A stretch of 64,000 nt of DNA from Cellulosilyticum lentocellum DSM 5427 (GTDB lineage: Bacteria > Bacillota > Clostridia > Lachnospirales > Cellulosilyticaceae). Position 1 is the stretch's first letter; every line of letters starts with the position of its first letter. This document shows, piece after piece, positions 8,191 to 16,053 of this stretch. Position numbers and translations under genes: made by a program. The stretch is taken from the NCBI RefSeq assembly GCF_000178835.2, contig NC_015275.1, positions 2,625,001 through 2,689,000 on the forward strand, given 5' to 3'. Under the pieces are notes generated by a model. The model saw only the letters and a list, made by a program, of their open reading frames with translations. It was not told the DNA's origin and made no database searches.

Positions 8191-9945
8191 TTATATTTTT
8201 TCTTTAGGTTCATAATGGGTATGAAGTAGTTCATGTGCCTTATGACTCATTGGTTTTCCAAAATAATTGGCATACATTTCTTTGATATAAGGATTTTCAT
8301 GTGATTTACGAATCGCTTTATTTCTATCTTCTTCATAAATGGCTGCTTGACGTTGTTTTAAAATCTCACTATTTCCATGATGATAAGGTTGCCCTCCACC
8401 ACCAATACAACCGCCAGGACATGCCATAATTTCAATGGCATGATAATTGTTTGGATTGCCACCTCTAATTTCTTCTAAAAGTAATCTTGCATTACCAAGA
8501 CCATGGGCAATACCAATATTTAAATCCAAGTCGCCTACTTTCACACTAGCACTTCTAATGCCTTCAAAACCTCTTAATTCTTCAAAATCAACTTTACCTA
8601 GGGTTTCTCCAGTAATAACTTCATAAGCTGTACGTACAGCTGCTTCGATTACCCCACCTGTTGTTCCAAAAATAACACTTGCTCCTGTAGATTCTCCTAG
8701 TGGATGATCAAAATCTTCCTCAGGAAGATTGTTAAAGTCAATATTGGCTTTTTTAATTAAATGCGCAAGTTCTCTAGTAGAAATAGAAATATCTACTTCT
8801 CTATTAAATTCTGGCCTTGAAGCTTCATACTTTTTAGCCAAACATGGCATAACGGATACCACTACCATGTTTTTAGGATCAATATTCATCTTTTGTGCAA
8901 AATAGGATTTTGCAATCGCACCAAACATTTGTTGAGGAGATTTTGCACTTGAAGGAATATCTAAAAGATCTGGGAATTGGCTTTCAAAAAAGTTTACCCA
9001 TGCAGGACAGCAACTTGTTAAAATTGGTAATTTTACAGTTGGGTCTCCATTTTGAAATCTTGTAAGACGATCTACAAGTTCTGCACCTTCCTCCATAATG
9101 GTTGCGTCAGCAGCAAAATCTGTATCAAACACATAATTAAAACCTAATTTTCTAAGTGCGGCTACCATTTTACCTGTTACTAATGTACCAGGTGCCATAC
9201 CAAATTCTTCACCTAAAGCTGCTCTTACAGCTGGAGCTGTCTGTACAACAACTACTTTTCCTGGATCTGCTAATTGTCTTACAACATTCCAGATATGTTC
9301 TTTTTCAGAAAGCGCACCTGTTGGACAAACAGCTACGCATTGCCCACAATGCGTACATACAGAATCTGCTAAATCTACTTCAAAAGCTGTTGCAACAACA
9401 GCATCAAACCCTCTATTAATACCTGATAGAGCCCCTACAGATTGTACTTTATTACACATGGTTTCACAGCGTCTACACATAATACATTTGTCCATATCTC
9501 TAACAATGGCTTCACTAACGTCTTTTCTGTAGGTAGATTGTGCGCCATCTTTCCCGACAGTTAATTCACGGATACCAAAAGTAATCGCTAAATCTTGAAG
9601 TTCACAGTTTCCTGACTTTTCACATATCAAGCAATCTTTAGGATGGTCTGATAATAAAAGTTCAAGTACCATTCTTCTCGCATTAAGTACTTTAATAGAA
9701 CGTGTATTAACTACCATTCCATCCGTTACTGGCGTTGCACACGCAGGTGCTAAGTTTCTACGACCTTCTACTTCCACTACACAAATTCTACAAGAAGCTG
9801 CTTGATTTACCATTTTTGTATCATGCAAATCTAAATGACAAAGTGTTGGAATTTGTACACCAATTTTTTTAGCTGCCTCTAAAATAGTTGTACCTGGAGA
9901 AACCATCACCTGTGTGTCATCTATTGTAATTTTCATTTCTGACAT
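8191..9945 (-). CDS. hydA: NADH-dependent [FeFe] hydrogenase, catalytic subunit
   Basis: 584 residues. Order: N-terminal [2Fe-2S] domain (CHLDLHDTKMVNQAASCRICVVEVEG), His-Cys3 [4Fe-4S] domain (HPKDCLICEKSGNCELQ), two [4Fe-4S] motifs (CIMCRRCETMC, CTHCGQCVAVCP), then the H-cluster domain with intact L1 TSCCPAWVNFFE, L2 MPCLAKKYE and L3 EIMACPGGCIGGGGQP, and a small-subunit-like tail (RQAAIYEED...NPYIKEMY). All H-cluster ligands and the proton-transfer Cys are present, so it should be active in H2 turnover. With the HydB and HydC subunits it belongs to the trimeric, often electron-bifurcating type that couples ferredoxin and NADH to H2. A GGAGAGAG site precedes the ATG; a terminator follows at once. 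Confidence 0.95.
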   Translation of the reverse strand: MSEMKITIDDTQVMVSPGTTILEAAKKIGVQIPTLCHLDLHDTKMVNQAASCRICVVEVEGRRNLAPACATPVTDGMVVNTRSIKVLNARRMVLELLLSDHPKDCLICEKSGNCELQDLAITFGIRELTVGKDGAQSTYRKDVSEAIVRDMDKCIMCRRCETMCNKVQSVGALSGINRGFDAVVATAFEVDLADSVCTHCGQCVAVCPTGALSEKEHIWNVVRQLADPGKVVVVQTAPAVRAALGEEFGMAPGTLVTGKMVAALRKLGFNYVFDTDFAADATIMEEGAELVDRLTRFQNGDPTVKLPILTSCCPAWVNFFESQFPDLLDIPSSAKSPQQMFGAIAKSYFAQKMNIDPKNMVVVSVMPCLAKKYEASRPEFNREVDISISTRELAHLIKKANIDFNNLPEEDFDHPLGESTGASVIFGTTGGVIEAAVRTAYEVITGETLGKVDFEELRGFEGIRSASVKVGDLDLNIGIAHGLGNARLLLEEIRGGNPNNYHAIEIMACPGGCIGGGGQPYHHGNSEILKQRQAAIYEEDRNKAIRKSHENPYIKEMYANYFGKPMSHKAHELLHTHYEPKEKI

Positions 9946-9963
9946 GTTTTCTCTCTCCTTTCC

Positions 9964-11751
9964 CTATTCTCTTACGATTGCTGCAAATTTACATTTATCC
10001 ATACAAGCGCCACATTTAATACATTTTTCCTGATCAATCGTATGTAATGCTTTTACTGTTCCTGAAATGGCCCCTACTGGACAAACTCTAGCGCAAGCTG
10101 TACATCCTTTACATTGCTCTGTAATATGATATTGTAGTAATGCAGTGCATTGTCCTGCTGGACATTTATGGTCATAAATATGCGCTAAATACTCATCTTC
10201 AAAGGTTGTAAGTGTAGAAAGAACAGGGTTTGGTGCAGTTTGACCTAATCCGCAAAGTGCAGTATCTTTAATCACTTCGCTTAATTCCTTCAATACTTTT
10301 AAATCTTCTTCGCTTCCTTTACCAGCTGTAATTTTCTCTAATATTTCTAAAAGGCGTTTAGTTCCTATACGGCATGGTGTACATTTACCACAAGACTCTT
10401 CTGCTGTAAATTCAAGATAGAATTTAGCCACAGCAGGCATACAGTCATCCTCGTCCAGAACAATCATACCACCAGAACCCATCATAGAGCCTTTTGCAAT
10501 TAAGTTATCAAAATCGATTGGGGTATCAAGGTCTTTTACTGTTAAGCAACCGCCAGAAGGACCACCTGTTTGAACAGCTTTAAATTGCTTGCCGTTTTTA
10601 ATACCACCACCAATATCATAAATGACTTCTCTTAAAGTAATACCCATAGGTACTTCAATTAAACCAACATTATTGATTTTACCAGCTAAAGCAAATACTT
10701 TTGTACCTTTAGATTTTTCTGTACCAATCTTACTAAACCATTCTGCTCCTTTTAAAATGATAACTGGAATATTAGCAAAGGTTTCAACGTTATTAACATT
10801 AGTAGGCTTACCCCAGTAACCACTTGCTGCTGGAAATGGAGGTTTAGTAGTAGGTTCTCCACGCATACCTTCCATAGAGTGAATAAGTGCTGTTTCTTCA
10901 CCACACACGAAAGCACCTGCACCAAAACGAATGTCAATATCAAAACAGAAGTCACTACCCATAATGTTATCGCCTAATAAACCATATTCCCTTGCTGAAT
11001 GAATAGCTGACTCTAAGCGTTTAATAGCTAATGGGTATTCTGCACGAATATACACAAGGCCTTTAGTTGCACCGATTGCATAACCACAAATAGCCATAGC
11101 TTCTACAATAGAATTGGGATCTCCTTCTAAAATAGAACGGTCCATAAATGCGCCTGGGTCTCCTTCATCGGCATTACAAACAACATATTTTTGATCTGCT
11201 TTATTCTTATAAGCAAACTCCCATTTGAGTCCCGTTGGGAAACCACCGCCCCCACGGCCACGAAGTCCTGAAGCTTTTACTTCATTAATAACTTCTTCTT
11301 GTGTCATGGTTAAAACTTTAGCTAAAGCGGCATAACCATCTCTTGCTATGTATTCTTCAATATTATCAGGATCTATAAATCCACAGTTACGCAGTGCAAC
11401 ACGCATTTGTTTCTTATAGAAATCCATATGTTTAGAGTCAGAAACGTGTTCTTCTGTTGTAGGATCTTCATAAAGTAAACGTGGTACTTTTCTTCCTTTA
11501 ACAATGTGCTCTTTAACAATTTCCTCTGCATCTTCTGGTTTTACTTGTACATAAAAGGTGTTGTCTGGAAGTATTTTCACTATTGGACCTTTTTCACAAA
11601 ATCCAAAACATCCTGTTTTTAACACCTGTACTTCTTCACTCATTCCTGCTTCTTCAATATGAGCAATAAGTTGATCCACGATTTCATTTGATTGTGAGGA
11701 CAGACATCCTGTTCCACCACACACTAAAATATGCATTGTATACTTAGACAT
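9964..11751 (-). CDS. hydB: NADH/FMN-binding hydrogenase subunit (NuoF-like)
   Basis: 595 residues. N-terminal thioredoxin-like [2Fe-2S] domain (VCGGTGCLSSQ and KTGCFGFCEKGP), central NuoF core with the glycine-rich FMN/NADH loop GRGGGGFPTGLKWEFA and the FMN region CNADEGDPGAFMDR, a [4Fe-4S] site ESCGKCTPCRIG, and two C-terminal ferredoxin motifs (CKGCTACARVCP, CIKCGACMDKC). It oxidises or reduces NAD(H) and passes electrons through its clusters to HydA. The C-terminal ferredoxin extension is characteristic of the hydrogenase-associated form rather than of respiratory complex I. It lies 18 bases upstream of hydA in the same operon. Confidence 0.95.
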   Translation of the reverse strand: MSKYTMHILVCGGTGCLSSQSNEIVDQLIAHIEEAGMSEEVQVLKTGCFGFCEKGPIVKILPDNTFYVQVKPEDAEEIVKEHIVKGRKVPRLLYEDPTTEEHVSDSKHMDFYKKQMRVALRNCGFIDPDNIEEYIARDGYAALAKVLTMTQEEVINEVKASGLRGRGGGGFPTGLKWEFAYKNKADQKYVVCNADEGDPGAFMDRSILEGDPNSIVEAMAICGYAIGATKGLVYIRAEYPLAIKRLESAIHSAREYGLLGDNIMGSDFCFDIDIRFGAGAFVCGEETALIHSMEGMRGEPTTKPPFPAASGYWGKPTNVNNVETFANIPVIILKGAEWFSKIGTEKSKGTKVFALAGKINNVGLIEVPMGITLREVIYDIGGGIKNGKQFKAVQTGGPSGGCLTVKDLDTPIDFDNLIAKGSMMGSGGMIVLDEDDCMPAVAKFYLEFTAEESCGKCTPCRIGTKRLLEILEKITAGKGSEEDLKVLKELSEVIKDTALCGLGQTAPNPVLSTLTTFEDEYLAHIYDHKCPAGQCTALLQYHITEQCKGCTACARVCPVGAISGTVKALHTIDQEKCIKCGACMDKCKFAAIVRE

Positions 11752-11768
11752 TCTAGGGCCTCCTTCCT

Positions 11769-12167
11769 TTATTCGTCTAGTGATTTATGAGCAACAGGTA
11801 TGATGCCCTCTATCATTTCCCCACCAATAATATGTTTTTCTAATATTTCTGCTGCACGTGCTTTGTTAACATCACCATAAACAACAGGTTCCTTTCCTGG
11901 AATAGTGATTTCTACTGTAGGCTCTGCATAACAATAGCCCATACAACCACTTTGTGTAAGAACAATATTATTAAGACCACGTGCGCGTACTTCTTCTGAA
12001 AAATAATTCATAATATCTCTTGCACCTGCTGCTATTCCGCAGGTTGCCATTGCAACACGGATAACAATCATCTGATCTACGTGATCGCCCTTTTCTCTTA
12101 AATCTATTTTATTTTTAACACTATCTCTTAAAGCTTGTAATTCGTCTAAAGACATTATTTTTGGCAT
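11769..12167 (-). CDS. Thioredoxin-like (2Fe-2S) ferredoxin of the hydrogenase operon
   Basis: 132 residues with a thioredoxin-like [2Fe-2S] ferredoxin fold: VAMATCGIAAGARDI and TQSGCMGYCYAEPTVEI. Only three Cys are visible where the NuoE/NuoF-N type uses four, so either the cluster has a different fourth ligand or the domain is mainly structural. Similar stand-alone proteins sit between hydC and hydB in many clostridial operons. It is probably an extra electron carrier or a subunit of the hydrogenase complex. Gaps to both neighbours are under 20 bases, and the ATG has an AAGGAGGAAAG site. Confidence 0.85.
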   Translation of the reverse strand: MPKIMSLDELQALRDSVKNKIDLREKGDHVDQMIVIRVAMATCGIAAGARDIMNYFSEEVRARGLNNIVLTQSGCMGYCYAEPTVEITIPGKEPVVYGDVNKARAAEILEKHIIGGEMIEGIIPVAHKSLDE

Positions 12168-12178
12168 AGCTTTCCTCC

Positions 12179-12676
12179 TTACGCTTCATCATATTCACTT
12201 AGGATTTTCTTCACTTCTTCTGCTGAGCCAATACGGCCATATACTTTTTCCCCAATAAGCACAACGGGTGCAAGACCACATGCGCCTACACATCTGAGTG
12301 CATCTAATGAGAATCTGCCATCAGCTGTTGTTTGTCCTACTTCAATACCCAATTCTTTTTTGAAAGCATCCAATACTTTATCTGCACCACGTACGTAACA
12401 AGCAGTTCCGAGACAAACAGATATAGGGTATTTTCCTTTTGGTGTCATGGTGAAAAAGGAATAAAAACTTACTACGCCATAGACTTGTGAAACAGGAATA
12501 TTAAGCTTTTCACCTACAAACATTTGAACTTCTTTAGGTAAATAGCCAAATAAACCTTGTGCCTTATGTAATACTGCAATAAGTGCCCCCTTTTTTTCAG
12601 GTAGCTCATTAATGAACTGTTCTAACTCAGCATATAAACTCTGGGTTAGCTTATTATTGCAACTTTCACATGCCAT
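12179..12676 (-). CDS. hydC: [2Fe-2S] hydrogenase subunit (NuoE-like)
   Basis: 165 residues, normal for the complex I 24-kDa family. The four cluster Cys are visible as CLGTACYVRGA and CVGACGLAPVVLI, after the conserved helical part QGLFGYLPKEVQMFVGEKLNIPVSQVYGVVSFYSFF. It transfers electrons between the NADH/FMN subunit and the rest of the complex. It is the first gene of the catalytic operon, 11 bases before the ferredoxin gene, behind a promoter and Rex-like palindrome (12704-12788). Confidence 0.94.
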   Translation of the reverse strand: MACESCNNKLTQSLYAELEQFINELPEKKGALIAVLHKAQGLFGYLPKEVQMFVGEKLNIPVSQVYGVVSFYSFFTMTPKGKYPISVCLGTACYVRGADKVLDAFKKELGIEVGQTTADGRFSLDALRCVGACGLAPVVLIGEKVYGRIGSAEEVKKILSEYDEA

Positions 12677-12703
12677 AATATATCCTCCTTATTCCATAGG
12701 TTC

Positions 12704-12737
12704 TATCATTTTTGTTAAAAAAATAACAAAAATGATA
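12704..12737. promoter_or_regulatory. Rex-type operator palindrome in the hydC leader
   Basis: Perfect inverted repeat with 14-bp arms (12704-12717 and 12724-12737) around six A. The core TTGTTA-N6-TAACAA (12712-12729) fits the 18-bp consensus of the NADH/NAD-sensing repressor Rex. It lies just downstream of the expected transcription start and before the hydC ribosome binding site. Rex control of fermentation and hydrogenase genes is established in clostridia; binding here is inferred from the sequence match. Confidence 0.78.
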
Positions 12738-12759
12738 CAAAATAGGTAATTACTTTATG

Positions 12760-12788
12760 AAAATACCACAAAGTATAATTAAAGTCAA
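12760..12788 (-). promoter_or_regulatory. Promoter of the hydC-hydA operon
   Basis: Minus strand: TTGACT (12783-12788), 17-bp spacer, TATTTT (12760-12765). The start would fall near 12753, so the Rex-like palindrome would occupy the early transcribed region, as for a roadblock repressor. The -10 is imperfect. Confidence 0.55.
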
Positions 12789-12869
12789 TCAACAAATTCT
12801 GAACTTTCAGTAATGTTGTATACTTTCAATGAATTTTATGTCAGTTTTTGTATGTAATTATCATTTTAT

Positions 12870-13577
12870 TTAGTTATTATTATTTAATTGATGGACCAGA
12901 TGAATCAATTCATGGTTTGAATTTGGTAAAGCTCTTCCGTTTTCAGCAATATCTAATAAATAATGTGCATCAGATGATTGAATAATTGTGCATTTATTAT
13001 ACATATTTTCATATTCTTTAAAGGATGCTTTTCGTGAAATCTCCAGTATATTAAAATTTAATTCTTCTGGTACAGCTCCTAAGTTAGATAAAATGCTATA
13101 GCTATTTCGGTCAATATGCGCTGGATAAATAACACCATTTTTTCGTCTCACTTCTTTTACTATATCTGATACGGTTATTTGAGTAGCCGTTAAAAGTAAC
13201 TGTTCTAATTCTCCTACAATATCATCTTCTTCATTTAATATAAGCTGTGGACCAAATAAATCTTTTCGGTTATTAATTTTAGGAAGTCCTTCATTAATCC
13301 ACTGCCCTATATCCTCTGCTTCTTTTAAATTAGCAAATAAAGCGATTAAATGGAACTCTTCCATGCATTCGATTTCAATGCCCGGTATAACCAATAACCC
13401 TTTTTCTCTTCCAACCGTCATAACAGCCTCACAGTTCGCAGTTGTTTGGTGATCTGTAATCGCAATAGCTTGTAAACCTTTAAGTATACTCATATTCACG
13501 ATATTATTGGGTGTCATGGTTATATCAGCACACGGAGAAACGGCAGTATGAATATGAAAATCATATATTAGTGACAT
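12870..13577 (-). CDS. PHP domain metal-dependent phosphoesterase-like protein
   Basis: 235 residues. Typical PHP metal motifs: DFHIHTAVSPCAD (His8, His10), AITDHQT, PGIEIECMEEFH, YPAHIDR and SSDAH. The family includes tri-metal phosphoesterases acting on nucleotides or phosphorylated small molecules; the substrate here is unknown. A GGAGG site precedes the ATG, and the gene follows the DRTGG gene with an 11-base gap. PHP genes recur next to DRTGG and hydrogenase-sensor genes in clostridia, hinting at a signalling role rather than central metabolism. Confidence 0.88.
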   Translation of the reverse strand: MSLIYDFHIHTAVSPCADITMTPNNIVNMSILKGLQAIAITDHQTTANCEAVMTVGREKGLLVIPGIEIECMEEFHLIALFANLKEAEDIGQWINEGLPKINNRKDLFGPQLILNEEDDIVGELEQLLLTATQITVSDIVKEVRRKNGVIYPAHIDRNSYSILSNLGAVPEELNFNILEISRKASFKEYENMYNKCTIIQSSDAHYLLDIAENGRALPNSNHELIHLVHQLNNNN

Positions 13578-13588
13578 ACTGACCTCCT

Positions 13589-13918
13589 TTACAATAGCTT
13601 TGCAATTTGATTGGCTAATGTAAAGCTATTACTTTCTGAGGTAAATACAGGTATTTTTTCTTGGTTTGCTCTTAACTTTACAGCTTCATCAATCTCTACA
13701 CCCTCTGCCAAAATAATAGCTGATATACCTACCATAACAGCTACTGCTAGCGTATTCATATGTCCTTGTACAGTAATCCATACATCATCTTCTTTCGCAT
13801 GTGCAATAACAAAACTTAATAAATCCCCTGTATAGCCATCTTTTACTTCACGTGATAAGCCACTTTCTCCTGCTACTAATTTTAAATTTAAAGCTGCTTT
13901 GAGTTCTCCTACTGTCAT
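13589..13918 (-). CDS. DRTGG domain protein, second copy
   Basis: 109 residues if started at MTVGELKAALNLKL, whose ATG (13916-13918) has a perfect GGAGGAGATCAA leader. The longer frame from 13960 adds a Lys/Glu-rich stretch that is really the ribosome binding site region. The protein is a single DRTGG domain, a regulatory domain also found in phosphotransacetylase and CBS proteins, with unknown ligand. It is a paralogue of the 15688-16038 protein (compare VGELKAALNLKLVAGESGLSREV with LEEVKRILNAKLWIGEEQLSSEV). It may bind a nucleotide or act as an adaptor of the hydrogenase sensor; that is inference. Confidence 0.85.
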   Translation of the reverse strand: MTVGELKAALNLKLVAGESGLSREVKDGYTGDLLSFVIAHAKEDDVWITVQGHMNTLAVAVMVGISAIILAEGVEIDEAVKLRANQEKIPVFTSESNSFTLANQIAKLL

Positions 13919-15239
13919 TTGATCTCCTCCTTTTTCTTTTTCCTTTTTCTGTTGGAACATTTATTTGTGTTAATGCATGCATTTGATTAGATAAATCTTT
14001 AATCTTTTCTCTTAGCATAAAGACACATTCTTCAATCTTTGCTTTTTGTTTAATAACATCTTCTGCAAAACATCTACAAGTAGGTGCCCCACAAGCTCCA
14101 CAATCTATTTGTGGCAAACGGCTATAGAGTTCTTCTATCCCTTCCATCTTTGCAATTGCTTTCTCCATATCACTATCTAGTGTAAAAACCGGCCTTGGTG
14201 TAATACTTTTTTCAAAATAACAAGCTTCTTCTTTCAATGCTTTCCAAACATCTGAGTGTTTTACAATTTGCTCCGTACTTTCCTCATCGATCCATTTTTT
14301 AAGTGTATTACAACTTACAAATGCATTTTCAACGGTTAAAACACCACCTAAACATCCACCTGTACATCCAAGAGCTTCAATATAGCTTACATTCGTTAAA
14401 GTGCCATCTTCTACCTTTTCTAAAATCTCAATCACATTTTCCATACCATCTACAGAAACATGACTTTTTATACGATGTTGATCTAGGCTTCCTGTTCTCA
14501 TGGCCCACATGAGGCCAATATAACTACTTTTGCGATGTAGCTTTTTGCCTTCAAAATGTTTTAAATTAGGCTTAATTTTTTTATATAGTGCTTGCATAGA
14601 TAAAACACCATCTACATAAGACCTACAAAATCCTTTTGGACGATGAATTTCAGTTGCTTTAGCTGGACAAGGTGAAATAAAAAACACACCTACTTGCTCC
14701 TCCTCAATACCTCTTTCTGCATATTGTTTCTTCACATAACGCGCTGCTAACTCCATAGGTGACATAAGCGGTAACAAATGGGGTAATAACGATGGAAAGC
14801 GTCTTTGAATCAATCTTACAATAGCCGGACAAGATGATGAAATGACTGGTAAGTGTGTTGCCTTTTCTAGATAATCATATGTTCTTTGTGTAATCATTTC
14901 TGCTGCAAAAGCTACTTCAAAACAATCTGTGAAACCTATGCGATAAAGTGCTTCTAATATCTCATTAATATCTTTTGCTGCTGGAAACTGAGCATATAAA
15001 GAAGGTGCGGGGAGAGCTACTCGATAAGTATACTTATCAAGCAGCTCCCATTCATCCATGACTGCTTTTTTAGCACCATTTCTACAAATTCTTATACAAT
15101 TACCACAGTCAATACAACGTTCTTCTATGATTTCAGCTTTTGAGCCCCTCACTCTAATAGCCTCCGTTGGACAGCGCTTAATGCAATCTGTACAACCAAT
15201 GCATTTCTCTTTTTCTATTGTTACTGAATGGGTATACAT
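13848..15239 (-). CDS. [FeFe]-hydrogenase-like iron-sulfur sensor protein lacking the proton-transfer Cys
   Basis: About 463 residues from the ATG at 15237-15239, which has an AGGAGG site; the frame is open to an ATG at 15266 without such a site. Two [4Fe-4S] motifs (CIGCTDCIKRCP, CIDCGNCIRIC), an H-cluster-like domain with SSSCPAIV, SPCPAKATEI and LGCTGGCLGG, then an iron-sulfur motif (IDCGACGAPTCRC...C). The four cluster Cys remain, but the first Cys of TSCCP is Ser, so proton transfer to the cluster should fail and H2 turnover is unlikely. The last 25 residues are basic and run 71 bases into the DRTGG gene in another frame, which looks abnormal. Probably a redox or H2 sensor. Confidence 0.85.
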   Translation of the reverse strand: MYTHSVTIEKEKCIGCTDCIKRCPTEAIRVRGSKAEIIEERCIDCGNCIRICRNGAKKAVMDEWELLDKYTYRVALPAPSLYAQFPAAKDINEILEALYRIGFTDCFEVAFAAEMITQRTYDYLEKATHLPVISSSCPAIVRLIQRRFPSLLPHLLPLMSPMELAARYVKKQYAERGIEEEQVGVFFISPCPAKATEIHRPKGFCRSYVDGVLSMQALYKKIKPNLKHFEGKKLHRKSSYIGLMWAMRTGSLDQHRIKSHVSVDGMENVIEILEKVEDGTLTNVSYIEALGCTGGCLGGVLTVENAFVSCNTLKKWIDEESTEQIVKHSDVWKALKEEACYFEKSITPRPVFTLDSDMEKAIAKMEGIEELYSRLPQIDCGACGAPTCRCFAEDVIKQKAKIEECVFMLREKIKDLSNQMHALTQINVPTEKGKRKRRRSNDSRRTQSSFKFKISSRRKWLIT

Positions 15240-15272
15240 AAGCGCTTTTCCTCCTTTCTCATTCATTCATTA

Positions 15273-15686
15273 TTACTTTAAAAAGACTTTAATGGTTACA
15301 GTTGTTCCTACTCCTACTTTAGATTCGATATGCAAGTCATCACTGTATTTCTTCATATTCGGAAGCCCCATCCCTGCACCAAATCCTAATTCTCTTATTT
15401 GATGCGACGCAGTTGAATAGCCTACTTGCATGGCCTTATCAATATCCGGTATACCTGGGCCTACATCTTTCAAACTAACAGCAACATAATCAGCACAAAC
15501 CTCTGCCTCTATATCACCTCCATCAGCATGAATCACCATATTCATTTCTGCTTCATACATAGCAATTGCAATTTTTCTAATAATAGCTGCATCCATTCCC
15601 AGTTGTTTTAAGGTTCGTTTGAGTGACGCTGAAGCCTCTCCTGCTCTTAAAAAATCTTCCCCATCTACCTGGTAATGTAATTTCAT
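15273..15686 (-). CDS. RsbW/SpoIIAB-like ATP-binding (HATPase) protein
   Basis: 137 residues of GHKL ATPase fold: N box AMYEAEMNMVIHA, G1 DVGPGIPD and G2 GFGAGMGLPNMKK. It resembles anti-sigma-factor kinases and RsbT-like proteins that phosphorylate a small partner on Ser. No sigma factor or STAS anti-sigma antagonist gene is adjacent; the neighbours are DRTGG proteins and the hydrogenase-like sensor. With the SpoIIE-type phosphatase at 5070-6230 it could form a kinase/phosphatase pair (inference). It starts two bases after the DRTGG stop, so it is translated together with it. Confidence 0.87.
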   Translation of the reverse strand: MKLHYQVDGEDFLRAGEASASLKRTLKQLGMDAAIIRKIAIAMYEAEMNMVIHADGGDIEAEVCADYVAVSLKDVGPGIPDIDKAMQVGYSTASHQIRELGFGAGMGLPNMKKYSDDLHIESKVGVGTTVTIKVFLK

Positions 15687-15687
15687 A

Positions 15688-16038
15688 CTATGCGTCTCCT
15701 TTACCCGTTAAACCAGCTTCATATAATTTACCACAAGCCATATAAAGTGGTTCTTCTGTTGAAAAAATAGTCATCCCCTTTTCCTCGGCTAATGCAATCA
15801 TATCTTCACTAGGTGATTTACCTCTTACAAAAACAATCGCTTTAATATCTAGCATTTCAGCTGTACGAATCACTTGTAAGTTAACAAGTCCGGTTAATAA
15901 TAAAACCTTTTCTTTTGCAAAAGCTAAAACATCACTCATCAGATCACAACCACAAGCTGTATAAACTTCACTGGAAAGTTGTTCTTCTCCAATCCACAAT
16001 TTTGCATTTAATATGCGTTTTACTTCTTCTAATTGCAT
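15688..16038 (-). CDS. DRTGG domain protein, first copy
   Basis: 116 residues, a single DRTGG-like regulatory domain (KAIVFVRGKSPSEDMIALAEEKGMTIFSTEEPLYMACGKLYEAGL). Function and ligand are unknown. It lies 15 bases after the AlbA-type gene and two bases before the ATPase gene, inside the sensor operon, and a paralogue sits at 13589-13918 on the other side of the hydrogenase-like gene. The paired arrangement suggests two subunits of one signalling complex. Confidence 0.83.
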   Translation of the reverse strand: MQLEEVKRILNAKLWIGEEQLSSEVYTACGCDLMSDVLAFAKEKVLLLTGLVNLQVIRTAEMLDIKAIVFVRGKSPSEDMIALAEEKGMTIFSTEEPLYMACGKLYEAGLTGKGDA

Positions 16039-16053
16039 AATGGTTCCCCCCTT

